DNA of 64,000 nucleotides from Myxococcales bacterium (GCA_023248545.1 JAHFEF010000003.1:46913-110912), one strand, 5' to 3'. Shown: positions 33,376 to 42,189, numbered from the stretch's first letter. Program-made: numbers and translations. The notes: generated by a model from the sequence alone, not told the origin.

Positions 33376-36300
33376 ATGTGGCGAAATTGTTTGGTAAGTC
33401 TATTGTTGGTTTTCTTGGGAAGTTGCAGTTCCAACTTCAGTCAAAGCCCACGTAGCGATATGTCAAAAAAAATGATTGGTGGCATCCACGCTCAGACCCA
33501 ATCCCAAACATGTACCCATAATAGCGGTTGTTCTAGCCTGGGGAACAATTATGTTTGTGACTATTATCAGCCACAGAATGTCGGTGGCGTAACAATGGGG
33601 ACATGCGCATTATCCTGTAATGCCAACAACCCCTGTGTCACTGGTATTTGCAATCCCATCACCGGGACCTGTCAACCTTCTTGTACGGGAACGCTGGGTG
33701 CTGGTAAAAATAGTTGCTCCAATATCAATCTTAACAACGCACAGGTTGGCTGTAGCAGCAACAGTACAAGTGTCTCTGGCTATTGTTACGTTGCCTGTAG
33801 CAGTACGAATTTATGTAGTGCAAGTGGCTTGCCATCTAACACCGTGTGCTCTCGAGGTGTTTGCGTTCCGCCTTGTGGGGACTGCTCCACGGCGCCTCAA
33901 ACCTGTGACCAAACGACTGGCGGTTGTGGAATAAGCTGTGCGCCGGGAGGAAGTAGCACGTGCCCACCGCTGCCACCCGTCAATCCCTCAACCAATGCAT
34001 TGATGACCACAGGATGTAGTATCTACAGCGCAACTTGTGTGCCGCAGGGTCCTTCTTCTGGGAGTTGTTGGTTTAGCACATTGGCGGTTTCCACCACAGA
34101 ACAGATCACTTCTACGACGACACTGCCTCTTTGTGAAACAGTCTGCAGTGTTCCTACCGGGAATCCATGCATGAGTGGTTCTGTCCAGATACCTGGAACA
34201 ACGTGTTTAGGTGGTATTTGCCAAATAGGTTGTGCAGCCGGATCGATGTGCTCAGATGCAAATCAAGTTTGTTATCAGAATGGCAACACCAAGAACTATT
34301 CTTGTCAGATTGTACCTTTCCCTCCGCCGGGTGGCAGCTGTCCCTCGGGTTCAAACAATAGCGGTGGCTTTTGTATTCCATATAGCTGCGGCGGACAATG
34401 TATTCTGGGCAGCAGTGCACCAACCTGTATTAAGACAAATACATGTGGCTGTACCACTGCACCCACCTCATGTCTTAATGGCGCAACCTGTAACAGTACC
34501 GGTACCGCATGTATCTGTCCAAGTTCGTGCCCGCCAGGGGAAACGTGTACTCCAGAGAGTTCTGGTTTTGGGTGTGTTTGCGACACGTCCTCCTCTGCGA
34601 GTTCCTGTGCGAGTAAAAACGGGAAGTGTACAACGGCAACGCCGGCAACGCCTTCACAATGTCAGTTGCCTTGTGGTTCACCCGGTAACTTTTGTGCGAC
34701 AGGGGTAGATTGTGTGAATAATCAATGCCAAATTCTGCCGGCAGGTGCCAGTCTTTGCGGGAATGGTATTGTGGACCCCGGTGAGCAGTGCGATGAAGGA
34801 GCATTGACAGGTGGTTTCAGCACACAGTCATCATGCCCACAAGATTTTACTTACATTTCATCTCCTGGCACCTGTCTTCCAATAGGATCGACGCAGAGAA
34901 CTTGTAACTCCTCCACAGATTGTCCCAGTAACTATTTTTGTGGCACTCATCAATTTTGTGTGAAGCAACTGGGCAATGGTCTCAATGGACATTGCAGCAA
35001 TAACTGTCAATTTGAGTGTGCAGTCTGGGTTGGGAACCCAGGTCTTCTGACAAATAAAAGTCAATTCTTATCGGCTGCGAACGCCTCCAATTTGAGTGCT
35101 GCATTAATGACCACATTAAACACTAATAAATCCTTAGGCTCGGGCACATGTGTCAATTCAGATGGTTCACCAGGTACTGCTGGGGGTTATTGGTTGGGGA
35201 CTGCTGACAACCAAACTCAGTGTCCTTGTGGATATGGGATTTGGGAATCGAATGGGCCCGACGCAGTTAGCGCCACCATCAATATTACTCAGGGTATTAA
35301 TATCTTCGGTGGATTCGTCGGAAACGAAAAATCGATTTACGATCGCGTTGCCCAGAACCTCAATACCGCCTTAGGTCAAGATGCACCGAGTGGAACCGTT
35401 TTAAATGGCAGCAGCAGTACACCTATTATTGAAATCGGTGGGGGTCTCGCGGCTCCGAGTCCGAGTCCGACAGTTATTTTGGATGGTTTCCAAATTTTGG
35501 GCGGCTCAGGTGGAACTAATAAGAGTTTTTCAAGTGATTTTTGTACGCCGTCACCTTCGTTGTTGGCAGGTGGCATTACCGTTTGCCCTGGTGCCACAGC
35601 GACGCTTCAAAACTTGCGAATCTCAGGAAATCAAACAATAGCCAATGGCGGTGGTATTCGAAATTTGGGGACCATGACGTTGAGTGACTCCATGGTTTCA
35701 CTGAACAAAGCTCAAGCCCAAGGCGGCGGAATCAGCAATGAGGGAGGCACCGCAACTGTCGTACGGAGTACGTTTTTTGGAAATGGGTTTTGGAACTCCA
35801 ACATACCATCGCTTTGTGCCGCTGGAAGCGATGGTGTGACAGCTGCAAGTAGCTCCAACACTAACGGGTGTCCTATTGGGTCGGTTTGCCCGCCGGCAGG
35901 TGGTCTTTGTCAGCCTCCCTGCACGACTGCAAATCCCTGCCCAGCAAGCATGGTTTGTCCAACGGCAGGCGGCTTTTGTACTACTGTAGCAACTTGTGGC
36001 TCCGGGAATGCGTCTCCTTCCTGCCCGGCGAGCATGACCTGTCCAAATGGGGGTGGTACTTGCACAGGAACGGCAACGACGCCGACCAGCGGCGGTGGGA
36101 TTGCCTCCGTGGGGGGGAGTCTCAATGTTTATGCCTCCAAATTTAACGGCAACTATGCCTATACCAATGGCGGCGGGATCTACTCGAACAGCACCTTAAA
36201 GATAGTAAGCTCCCTATTTGCAGGTAACTGGGCGAGCAATGCGGGTGGAGGAATCTATTTGGCGGGGACCGTCGCTGGAAACCTCTATAATCTGACCTTC

Positions 36301-37593
36301 GTTGATAACGCAGCTTACAACCAAGGGGGCGGTGGAATTTATAACAATGGGACCGGTTCAACAATTTACAGCAGTTTATTTAGAGATAACAAAGGGCTGT
36401 ATCCAGTGAATAGCAACAACCTGGCAGAATGGGGTGGAAATCGGGACGACTCGAACTTCCCGCAAAACCAAATTAACTCAATTTCGAATACGACTCTCAC
36501 CCTTCCCTCAAGCATGTCATTTTCTTCTGGGAGCTTGAATTATAGCTACGTCGATATGTGCCCAATCATGGCCTATGGCTATGGCATTAGTCCGAGCGGA
36601 ACTACTCAGGCTGGGGTCTGTGATGGGAGTCAAACCTGTGGGCCTGTGACAACGAAGATTAATGCCTCAACATCCTCAATAACCTTTAATCAAAATGGGA
36701 CTCTGACGAATACATGTGGTGTTGCAAGTGAATTCGAAAGTTGTACTGCTCCGCTCTATGACAACTGTTCGCCGAAAACAGGGAAAGCGATTGTGGATTC
36801 AAGCATTGGTACGAATACGAAGTATTCACCACCATACAGTTTCGATTTAGCAAATCCACCCAATAACATTCCAACTAGTAATATCACACGAGGAGCCTAC
36901 CAATCGACTACGGGTGGGGGCGGAGGATGTCACAGCAGTTCGGATTGTCCCGGGCTAGCTTGTAACAAGGCAGGATTATGTGTTGCCTGCGACTCAAACA
37001 ACCCCTGTTCCACGGGGTATCGTTGTGACAGTAAGCAACATTGTGTCAAGGATACGCAGTGTCTTAGTAAATCGGGTTGTTACGCTAATTGGGGGGTTGG
37101 TTCTACTTGTGTTCAGAATAACTGTGTTTGTACCAATTTGGTTAGCAGCAACAAGCTTTGCCCCTCAGGGATGTGTGTTTTAGGAAATGTATGTGGGAGT
37201 ATTTTACATAGTAATAATTATCTCTATCAGGGCAGTACGCTTGTTTCGCCTAGTGGCCACTATACCCTGATCATGCAATACGATGGGAATCTCGTCCTCT
37301 ATAAAACTATTGGCGGCTGTACGATAGCAAACTGCTTTCAACCGTCAACTTGCCCCCCCAGCTGTAGCGTGCAGTGGAGTTCGAACACGAGTGGCACGTC
37401 TTATAACACGATGTTATTGGATGCCACAGGCACATTAACGCTAACAGGAGGTGGAAACGTGCTGAATCTGAGTGGTACCCAGGCTGATTCAAAAGATTAC
37501 TTGGCTGTTCAGGACGATGGAAATTTGGTGCTGTACAACAGCTCGGACCAGAACGTATGGGCTACTAATACTGGCACTGGAACTACTAATTAG
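33376..37593 (+). CDS. Giant Cys-rich lipoprotein with Pmp-like repeats and C-terminal bulb-type lectin
   Basis: 1405 residues, ribosome binding site GGGGGAGAG before ATG 33376. Lipobox LGSC (VFLGSCSS). Residues about 40-450 are Cys-rich modules. About 463 carries CGNGIVDPGEQCDEG, a Myxococcus-type disulfide repeat. About 735-1010 is a beta-helix-like region with Pmp-type motifs (ANGGGIRNLG, AQGGGISNEGG, NAGGGIYLAG) interrupted by another Cys block (about 815-895). About 1176-1260 is Cys-rich again. The last 130 residues contain two B-lectin motifs (QYDGNLVLY, QDDGNLVLY). Likely a surface adhesin binding mannose-type glycans. Binding is inferred from the motif. Confidence 0.85.
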   Translation: MWRNCLVSLLLVFLGSCSSNFSQSPRSDMSKKMIGGIHAQTQSQTCTHNSGCSSLGNNYVCDYYQPQNVGGVTMGTCALSCNANNPCVTGICNPITGTCQPSCTGTLGAGKNSCSNINLNNAQVGCSSNSTSVSGYCYVACSSTNLCSASGLPSNTVCSRGVCVPPCGDCSTAPQTCDQTTGGCGISCAPGGSSTCPPLPPVNPSTNALMTTGCSIYSATCVPQGPSSGSCWFSTLAVSTTEQITSTTTLPLCETVCSVPTGNPCMSGSVQIPGTTCLGGICQIGCAAGSMCSDANQVCYQNGNTKNYSCQIVPFPPPGGSCPSGSNNSGGFCIPYSCGGQCILGSSAPTCIKTNTCGCTTAPTSCLNGATCNSTGTACICPSSCPPGETCTPESSGFGCVCDTSSSASSCASKNGKCTTATPATPSQCQLPCGSPGNFCATGVDCVNNQCQILPAGASLCGNGIVDPGEQCDEGALTGGFSTQSSCPQDFTYISSPGTCLPIGSTQRTCNSSTDCPSNYFCGTHQFCVKQLGNGLNGHCSNNCQFECAVWVGNPGLLTNKSQFLSAANASNLSAALMTTLNTNKSLGSGTCVNSDGSPGTAGGYWLGTADNQTQCPCGYGIWESNGPDAVSATINITQGINIFGGFVGNEKSIYDRVAQNLNTALGQDAPSGTVLNGSSSTPIIEIGGGLAAPSPSPTVILDGFQILGGSGGTNKSFSSDFCTPSPSLLAGGITVCPGATATLQNLRISGNQTIANGGGIRNLGTMTLSDSMVSLNKAQAQGGGISNEGGTATVVRSTFFGNGFWNSNIPSLCAAGSDGVTAASSSNTNGCPIGSVCPPAGGLCQPPCTTANPCPASMVCPTAGGFCTTVATCGSGNASPSCPASMTCPNGGGTCTGTATTPTSGGGIASVGGSLNVYASKFNGNYAYTNGGGIYSNSTLKIVSSLFAGNWASNAGGGIYLAGTVAGNLYNLTFVDNAAYNQGGGGIYNNGTGSTIYSSLFRDNKGLYPVNSNNLAEWGGNRDDSNFPQNQINSISNTTLTLPSSMSFSSGSLNYSYVDMCPIMAYGYGISPSGTTQAGVCDGSQTCGPVTTKINASTSSITFNQNGTLTNTCGVASEFESCTAPLYDNCSPKTGKAIVDSSIGTNTKYSPPYSFDLANPPNNIPTSNITRGAYQSTTGGGGGCHSSSDCPGLACNKAGLCVACDSNNPCSTGYRCDSKQHCVKDTQCLSKSGCYANWGVGSTCVQNNCVCTNLVSSNKLCPSGMCVLGNVCGSILHSNNYLYQGSTLVSPSGHYTLIMQYDGNLVLYKTIGGCTIANCFQPSTCPPSCSVQWSSNTSGTSYNTMLLDATGTLTLTGGGNVLNLSGTQADSKDYLAVQDDGNLVLYNSSDQNVWATNTGTGTTN

Positions 37594-37623
37594 GTTAAGC
37601 AGGAAGTCTTCGTCATTTTTAGG

Positions 37624-37629
37624 TACAAT
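37624..37629 (+). promoter_or_regulatory. -10 box before the first DUF1554-like lipoprotein gene
   Basis: TACAAT, 6 nt before ATG 37636. The -35 region is weak. It suggests leaderless transcription separate from the giant lipoprotein gene. Confidence 0.4.
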
Positions 37630-37635
37630 AGAATC

Positions 37636-38697
37636 ATGAAACAGATCCTGTTGCTCATACTGTTGCTGATTTTGTCCATCTGCCTTCTTATAGGCTTAAG
37701 TTGTGGCGGATCTGGTGGCTCAGGCGGGGGAGTAGCAGCTAGTTGTCCCGTTTGCACTACCTGTACACCGAGTACTGGGATTTTTTGCGATAGCTGCAAT
37801 TGTCCACAAGCTCTCACAGCCGGACGGTGTGATTCCTCTGCTACTACTACCCCAATAGCGCAGCAATGCCCACCGCCCTATAACTACTGTTGTTTAGCGA
37901 CCGATGTAGGGAAGCTGTCCTATTGTGCCTCGGCGAATATTTGTGCGGTGCAACCAGCAGCTAGTTCAGACAAGCGCATCTGGTTCGCGACGGATCCGAT
38001 TCGGCCGGGTGTGAACGCGGGAGATCCGCCCAGTGCGCCCTCTGGCTCTGGTTACATCTACAACATCATGGCCAAGGGATACGCGTCGCTGGATGACTGG
38101 TGCATGAGTCAAGCGCAGCAATCGACACTGCCCTCGATGAGAAAGAAAGCTTCATGGACGGCGCTGATTCTAGCGCAGCCTGATAACAGTGGCAGTTTTT
38201 CCGCAGGCTTGAATCGATTGAATTTGATGACGCCAACGATTAATTCCAGTGGTCAGTCCATTTTGCCTTATACAAACCCGAACACTCAGGCTTTTTCAGG
38301 TAGTTATAATATTTATGACAAAAATGGTAGTTCAACGCTAACGCAATTTTGGACAGCAATGGGGGGGCAGCCAGGTTCTCCATCCGTATGGACTTCCCCA
38401 AACGGGGAGAGCGCGGCAGATAATTTTCAACTGCCTCAACCCGGTCCATTTTGCGCGGGCCCCAATAATAATGCATGGGGGACAACATCGGTGGGTAATT
38501 GTGCTGCCGCATATATTCCAGCTGGGATTGGGGGGTTGTCAACGTCAAACGTGATTGGTTTTTTCGTGAATAACGATTCGTCATCAGGTTACTGTGTTAT
38601 TAACAATGATCAAGGTCAGTGTTTAAAAACTAATTACGATTACCAGATTGGCCTCTCCTCCTCTAACCCTATAATTTGCTTAGCCAACCAAAGCTGA
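37636..38697 (+). CDS. Lipoprotein, copy 1 of a tandem paralogous pair (DUF1554-like)
   Basis: 353 residues. Long hydrophobic signal ending LIGLSCGG (lipobox-like). A Cys-rich N-terminal part is followed by a domain beginning RIWFATDPIRPG and YIYNIMAKGYASLDDWCMSQ, then STLPSMRK and WTALILAQPDN, ending PIICLANQ. Placement of WC..., ALI and the final CLANQ recalls the DUF1554 (Leptospira-type, C-lectin-like) fold, at low certainty. Its neighbour at 38723 is a clear paralogue. Confidence 0.65.
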   Translation: MKQILLLILLLILSICLLIGLSCGGSGGSGGGVAASCPVCTTCTPSTGIFCDSCNCPQALTAGRCDSSATTTPIAQQCPPPYNYCCLATDVGKLSYCASANICAVQPAASSDKRIWFATDPIRPGVNAGDPPSAPSGSGYIYNIMAKGYASLDDWCMSQAQQSTLPSMRKKASWTALILAQPDNSGSFSAGLNRLNLMTPTINSSGQSILPYTNPNTQAFSGSYNIYDKNGSSTLTQFWTAMGGQPGSPSVWTSPNGESAADNFQLPQPGPFCAGPNNNAWGTTSVGNCAAAYIPAGIGGLSTSNVIGFFVNNDSSSGYCVINNDQGQCLKTNYDYQIGLSSSNPIICLANQS

Positions 38698-38722
38698 GGC
38701 CGACCTATGTTATGATGTGTGT

Positions 38723-39877
38723 ATGAAGCAAATCTTATTGTTTGGCTGGTTTTTATTGGGTGTAAGTTGCGGTGGTGGCTCCGAGACCCAATCAGATGCT
38801 GGAACTGAGAACCCATGTATCAAGTGCTTGTCGGTGTCTGAGGGGTTATTTTGTAACAAGAATGGCTGCTTGCATGCTTTAACCGCCGGCACCTGTTTTT
38901 CTCCAAGTACGTCAAATCCAACAGATTGCCCACCGCCGTATAATTATTGCGATTCGAATAATCATTGTGCCATACAGAAAGTTGCGGGGTCATGCATCAG
39001 CGACGCTGATTGCCTAACTGGATCATTGACCTATAAGTGCACAAAAGGCTTTTGTACGCTCGCTCCAGGAAGTACTCCTGTTTCACAAATTTGGTTCGCG
39101 ACGGATCCGATTCGGCCGGGTGTGGTAGCCGATTGCAACGATTCCAACTGTTCCAACTCAAATGGCTACATCTACAACATCATGGCCAAGGGATACGCAT
39201 CGCTGGATGACTGGTGTATGAGTCAGGCGCAGCAGTCGACACTGCCCTCGATGAGAAAAATTGGCTCGTGGACGGCCTTAATCATTGCGCAGCCGGACAA
39301 CGGAGTCGGCGGTTATAGTGGCCTTTCTCTGTCAGGCACATATCGATTTAATGCGCTTCTTGGCCTGACACTTCCAGCACCGCCAAGCTATGTGTTTCCT
39401 GGTGGTAATTCGCCGTTTTCTGCTTCGAATAACGTTATAGATGACAAAAATAAACAACCTAGCTCGGCGGCAGGGAATTCTTGGTCAGGGATCAATAGGA
39501 CATTTTGCCAGGCTTTGGTGGATCCTTCGTGTGGAGGCTTTAGTGTGGCTCTGACTTGTCAAGATTATGGAGCTTCATTTAATTACAGCTGTGGGGGTCT
39601 TAATTCATACACCCTCGGTGTTGGCACAGTAGAAATAGGTCCTCTTTGTAGTATTAATGATGGGAACACGGTTGTCTCGGGGAATTCTTGGAATTCGTAC
39701 CAGGGTTCAGATCAAGGGGCGGTGTTTATTCTGAATCCTTCTGGCTGCCAATATGGGTTTGATTTTGCCGACGATTGTAATCAGGTCAACAACCAATATA
39801 ATGGTGGCATTGGCACCTTATACAACGCCAATGGCGGCCAGCAAAAACCCATCCTCTGTCTCGCCAACCAACTCTAA
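38723..39877 (+). CDS. Lipoprotein, copy 2 of the tandem paralogous pair (DUF1554-like)
   Basis: 384 residues from ATG 38723, preceded by a -10-like TATGAT 6 nt away. Signal ILLFGWFLLGVSC, Cys-rich segment with CISDADCLTG, then the shared domain: QIWFATDPIRPG, YIYNIMAKGYASLDDWCMSQ, WTALIIAQPDN, final PILCLANQ. At DNA level the stretches encoding FATDPIRPGV are identical in both copies, while the regions between have diverged, suggesting recent duplication or ongoing gene conversion. Confidence 0.65.
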   Translation: MKQILLFGWFLLGVSCGGGSETQSDAGTENPCIKCLSVSEGLFCNKNGCLHALTAGTCFSPSTSNPTDCPPPYNYCDSNNHCAIQKVAGSCISDADCLTGSLTYKCTKGFCTLAPGSTPVSQIWFATDPIRPGVVADCNDSNCSNSNGYIYNIMAKGYASLDDWCMSQAQQSTLPSMRKIGSWTALIIAQPDNGVGGYSGLSLSGTYRFNALLGLTLPAPPSYVFPGGNSPFSASNNVIDDKNKQPSSAAGNSWSGINRTFCQALVDPSCGGFSVALTCQDYGASFNYSCGGLNSYTLGVGTVEIGPLCSINDGNTVVSGNSWNSYQGSDQGAVFILNPSGCQYGFDFADDCNQVNNQYNGGIGTLYNANGGQQKPILCLANQL

Positions 39878-39931
39878 GATACGTCGAACGCCGGATAGCT
39901 TTTCAAATTAACCCGGCCTTACGCTCATAGC

Positions 39932-39952
39932 TTGATCGCATGGTGCGATCAA
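39932..39952. repeat. Perfect 9-bp inverted repeat
   Basis: TTGATCGCA (39932-39940) and TGCGATCAA (39944-39952) around TGG. It is followed on the plus strand by A residues rather than T, so it is a better operator than terminator candidate. Confidence 0.6.
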
Positions 39953-40049
39953 AAAACGCCGCCTCTCCAGGACCGGACAGTTTTGGAGAGAACGGCAACC
40001 GTGTCAATACGGCCGGGACACCTTAGTGTCGACGGCCATAGGTGTCAAT

Positions 40050-40616
40050 ATGAGCCGTTTTGTTAAAATTCCTGTTCACGTTCTTGAATCTAAAATCTCT
40101 GCCTCGGCGAAGCTGCTGTGGATCGAGTTAGCGCGCGTGTCGAGCCCGAAGAGGCCAACGGTGTGGCCGAATCCAGAAATTTTCGCCGAAAAAATGCGGC
40201 TCTCTGTTCGAACCATTCGTCGTTTGGTCGGCGAGCTGGTGAAGGCGGGGTTGCTCACGCACCACGGGTATATTCAAAAACGCCAAAAGACGTATGATTT
40301 GGTTTGGACTTCCGTCGCCAAGGCTTCCGCCTACGCCAAGGCTACGGCGGACAAGTTGGCGGATAAACCTACCTCTGATTTAACACCCGAAGTTCTCGAC
40401 AACTGGAACAAACGCTTTCCGTGTCTGGATGGTCTCTCGGGGAGGCCCACGCTGATTCAAGTTGTCCAACAAGCGGTGCAGGAGGCCGAGCAGACAAAGA
40501 CGAAAGATGCTCGAGGTTACATCGAAGTTTCACTGAAGAATATGTCCAGATTTTGGAGCGAGAGTTACCACCGTGAAAAATTTGACCTGGTCCGGCAATT
40601 TGGCTTGTCCCCGTAG
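40050..40616 (+). CDS. Winged-helix DNA-binding protein (HTH_36-like)
   Basis: 188 residues from ATG 40050; a GTG 24 nt upstream is possible. Residues about 15-75 form a replication-initiator-like winged helix (SASAKLLWIELARV, NPEIFAEKMRLSVRTIRRLV, ELVKAGLLT). The middle contains SVAKASAYAKATADKLADKP, encoded by an inserted palindrome. The last 30 codons lie in an 89-bp segment that is repeated at 41515-41603. Upstream, GTGTC-type repeats (40011-40048) may be operators. A role in replication or regulation of a mobile unit is inferred. Confidence 0.7.
   Translation: MSRFVKIPVHVLESKISASAKLLWIELARVSSPKRPTVWPNPEIFAEKMRLSVRTIRRLVGELVKAGLLTHHGYIQKRQKTYDLVWTSVAKASAYAKATADKLADKPTSDLTPEVLDNWNKRFPCLDGLSGRPTLIQVVQQAVQEAEQTKTKDARGYIEVSLKNMSRFWSESYHREKFDLVRQFGLSP
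40322..40360. repeat. Palindromic element in frame in the winged-helix gene
   Basis: TCCGCC and GGCGGA close an imperfect palindrome with centre TACGCCAAGGCTACGG (about 40328-40353), encoding the peptide SAYAKATADK. The same centre occurs in the YbeY-Fur gene at 46724-46750. Confidence 0.8.
40524..40612 (+). repeat. 89-bp direct repeat, left copy
   Basis: The 3' end of the winged-helix gene. It matches 41515-41603 at 88 of 89 positions (difference at 40585). It marks the left edge of the MntA/HepT insertion. Confidence 0.93.
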
Positions 40617-40636
40617 CTAGTTTTTGTTTCGGTCAA

Positions 40637-41047
40637 CTACAAAATTTTACTGACGTCACGAGCAAAGTCCCTCAGATCTTGCAGGTGATCTTTTAGGATT
40701 GATTCTAAAATCTCTTCCTTGATGACCTGATATTCATGGATGGCGATATTTCTAAACCCCACCATCTTGCCGAGTCGTTTCTCAAGCGTGTCAGAGATAA
40801 TGCCATGGGTTCTGAGCAACTCAAACGATTCTTTGAGTGTCTTGGGTATTCCCAAATTTTTCGCAGCAAGGATATGATTGGCTAAATCAATGGCAGTTTG
40901 GATCCCTCGTTGGAGATTTAACACGAAGATATCTTGAACATCCAAATCTTTAAGGGATTTTGGTTGGCCTTTGGTTTTGCTTTCAATTCGGGTCAGGCAT
41001 CGTTGGATTGAATCAATTTTTGCCAGGATTAGATCTCGATCAATCAT
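40637..41047 (-). CDS. hepT: HEPN toxin HepT (DUF86)
   Basis: 136 residues. The HEPN RNase motif R-x4-H-x-Y is present as RNIAIHEY (R99, H104, Y106). The helical sequence LRGIQTAIDLANHIL-like (NLQRGIQTAIDLANHI) is typical of HepT. In this system MntA adds AMP to the Tyr of HepT and silences its RNase activity. It overlaps the antitoxin gene by ATGA. All key residues are intact. Confidence 0.92.
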   Translation of the reverse strand: MIDRDLILAKIDSIQRCLTRIESKTKGQPKSLKDLDVQDIFVLNLQRGIQTAIDLANHILAAKNLGIPKTLKESFELLRTHGIISDTLEKRLGKMVGFRNIAIHEYQVIKEEILESILKDHLQDLRDFARDVSKIL

Positions 41048-41448
41048 TGTCTAAGACTCCGCAACAGACCTTCTTCAGTGGGCTTTCGAAGGTGTTTGAG
41101 ATCTGCATAATCCGTGATGAGTCTCATGGCCCATTCATGGTTCGCCCTGGGGTTAATATTTAGAATGAGTTGACCTTTTTCTAAAATTTGCATTCCAACA
41201 ATTGGGTTGTTTTCATTGAGGCTGACCAGGTCCAAATCTATTTTTAAGAGTTCTGAAAGCCGTTCTCTTATTTCGAGTAACTCTAGGGGATTTGGAAGTT
41301 TTTCATGCTCAAACAATACGGCCAGATCGATATCGCTGCCTGGGTGGAGGCGATCAGGGGTTAGTTGTGAGCCAAATAGGTAGACTGCTGCAGTACCTGG
41401 GATTGCCAAGAAGAAATCGACAATGACTTGTTTTGTTTCAGGTTGCAC
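41044..41448 (-). CDS. mntA: MNT-domain antitoxin MntA (nucleotidyltransferase)
   Basis: 134 residues, first gene of the pair. The polymerase-beta motif GS-x(10-11)-D-x-D is seen in YLFGSQLTPDRLHPGSDIDL (G26, S27, D39, D41). The length is normal. It AMPylates HepT. The pair lies between 89-bp direct repeats and is read against the flanking genes, consistent with recent insertion. Confidence 0.92.
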   Translation of the reverse strand: MQPETKQVIVDFFLAIPGTAAVYLFGSQLTPDRLHPGSDIDLAVLFEHEKLPNPLELLEIRERLSELLKIDLDLVSLNENNPIVGMQILEKGQLILNINPRANHEWAMRLITDYADLKHLRKPTEEGLLRSLRQ

Positions 41449-41514
41449 AAAAATCTTCTAATGGCTCGGGGCCATTTGGTCAACCAAAACTAAGATCCGT
41501 CCCAAGAGGCCCAT

Positions 41515-41603
41515 GAAGTTTCACTGAAGAATATGTCCAGATTTTGGAGCGAGAGTTACCACCGTGAAAAATTTGATCTGGTCCGGCAATTTGGCTTGTC
41601 CCC
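41515..41603 (+). repeat. 89-bp direct repeat, right copy
   Basis: A second copy of the winged-helix gene 3' end, with no gene body. It is followed by a GC-rich hairpin (TCCCCC...GGGGGA, 41599-41621). Confidence 0.93.
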
Positions 41604-41662
41604 CGCCTCGGCGAAGGGGGAGGACCCGCACCATCACATGAACGGTTTTGCCACTTGAGAAT

Positions 41663-41935
41663 ATGTTCGAAATGTTGAATACTCCGTGGGATATGTATTG
41701 GGATGTGGTAGCTGTTAAGCCCCTGGTTGATTATCGCATAGAAGTTGAAGTCAAGGATGGACGAAAAGGTATTTTCGATTTGAAGCCCTATCTTGACTTT
41801 GGTGTTTTCCAAGAACTTAAAGATATTCGTTATTTTAACCAGGTCGGGATTTCTTACGGTGCAGTAACTTGGCCTCATGAACAAGATATTGCCCCAGAAA
41901 CGTTGCTGGCTGAAATGGTGCCGGTTATTAAATGA
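41663..41935 (+). CDS. DUF2442 family protein
   Basis: 90 residues from ATG 41663 (TTG 41648 and ATG 41672 are alternatives). MYWDVVAVKPLVDYRIEVE, DGRKGIFDLKPYL, and SYGAVTWPHEQDIAPETL are the family pattern. DUF2442 proteins often accompany DUF4160 in toxin-antitoxin-like pairs, but no DUF4160 partner is present. Directly after its stop begins a 20-nt fragment (41934-41953) identical to winged-helix gene positions 40188-40207. Confidence 0.8.
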   Translation: MFEMLNTPWDMYWDVVAVKPLVDYRIEVEVKDGRKGIFDLKPYLDFGVFQELKDIRYFNQVGISYGAVTWPHEQDIAPETLLAEMVPVIK

Positions 41936-42015
41936 AAAAATGCGGCTCTCTGTGGGCGCTTTTGCGATCATGGCAGCTCGACCAAGTTGACTTAACTAAA
42001 AATTTATTGTGCATA

Positions 42016-42189
42016 CCCAGGCCTGCAATCAGCTCGCAGGCTCGCTGATTTTTGCCTGGGCTACTGGCAAGTCAGCGCCTTGCAGGCTCCAAACCGGAAT
42101 CGGAAGGCAAACAGGGAAGCCGCTGTAAGCGGCGACGATTGGCGGTAGCCCAGGCATACGCGGGCGCAAAGCGCACGGGCAGGCCTGGG
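42016..42189. ncRNA. Candidate structured RNA or MITE with nested and alternative stems
   Basis: An 11-bp perfect outer stem (CCCAGGCCTGC 42016-42026 / GCAGGCCTGGG 42179-42189) encloses three branches: a 7-bp hairpin AATCAGC/GCTGATT (42027-42050), a 12-bp stem TGCCTGGGCTAC/GTAGCCCAGGCA (42053-42064 / 42145-42156) capped by a sub-hairpin GCCGCT/AGCGGC (42119-42133), and a small GCGC/GCGC hairpin (42164-42174). CCCAGGC and GCCTGGG occur in both stems, so an alternative fold is possible (42016-42022 with 42054-42060, 42149-42155 with 42183-42189). No convincing reading frame lies here. Whether it is transcribed is unknown. Confidence 0.55.

Noticed and set aside
39932..39952. Rho-independent terminator after the second lipoprotein gene
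   Set aside because: The perfect inverted repeat is followed by A residues, not T, on the strand of the upstream gene.
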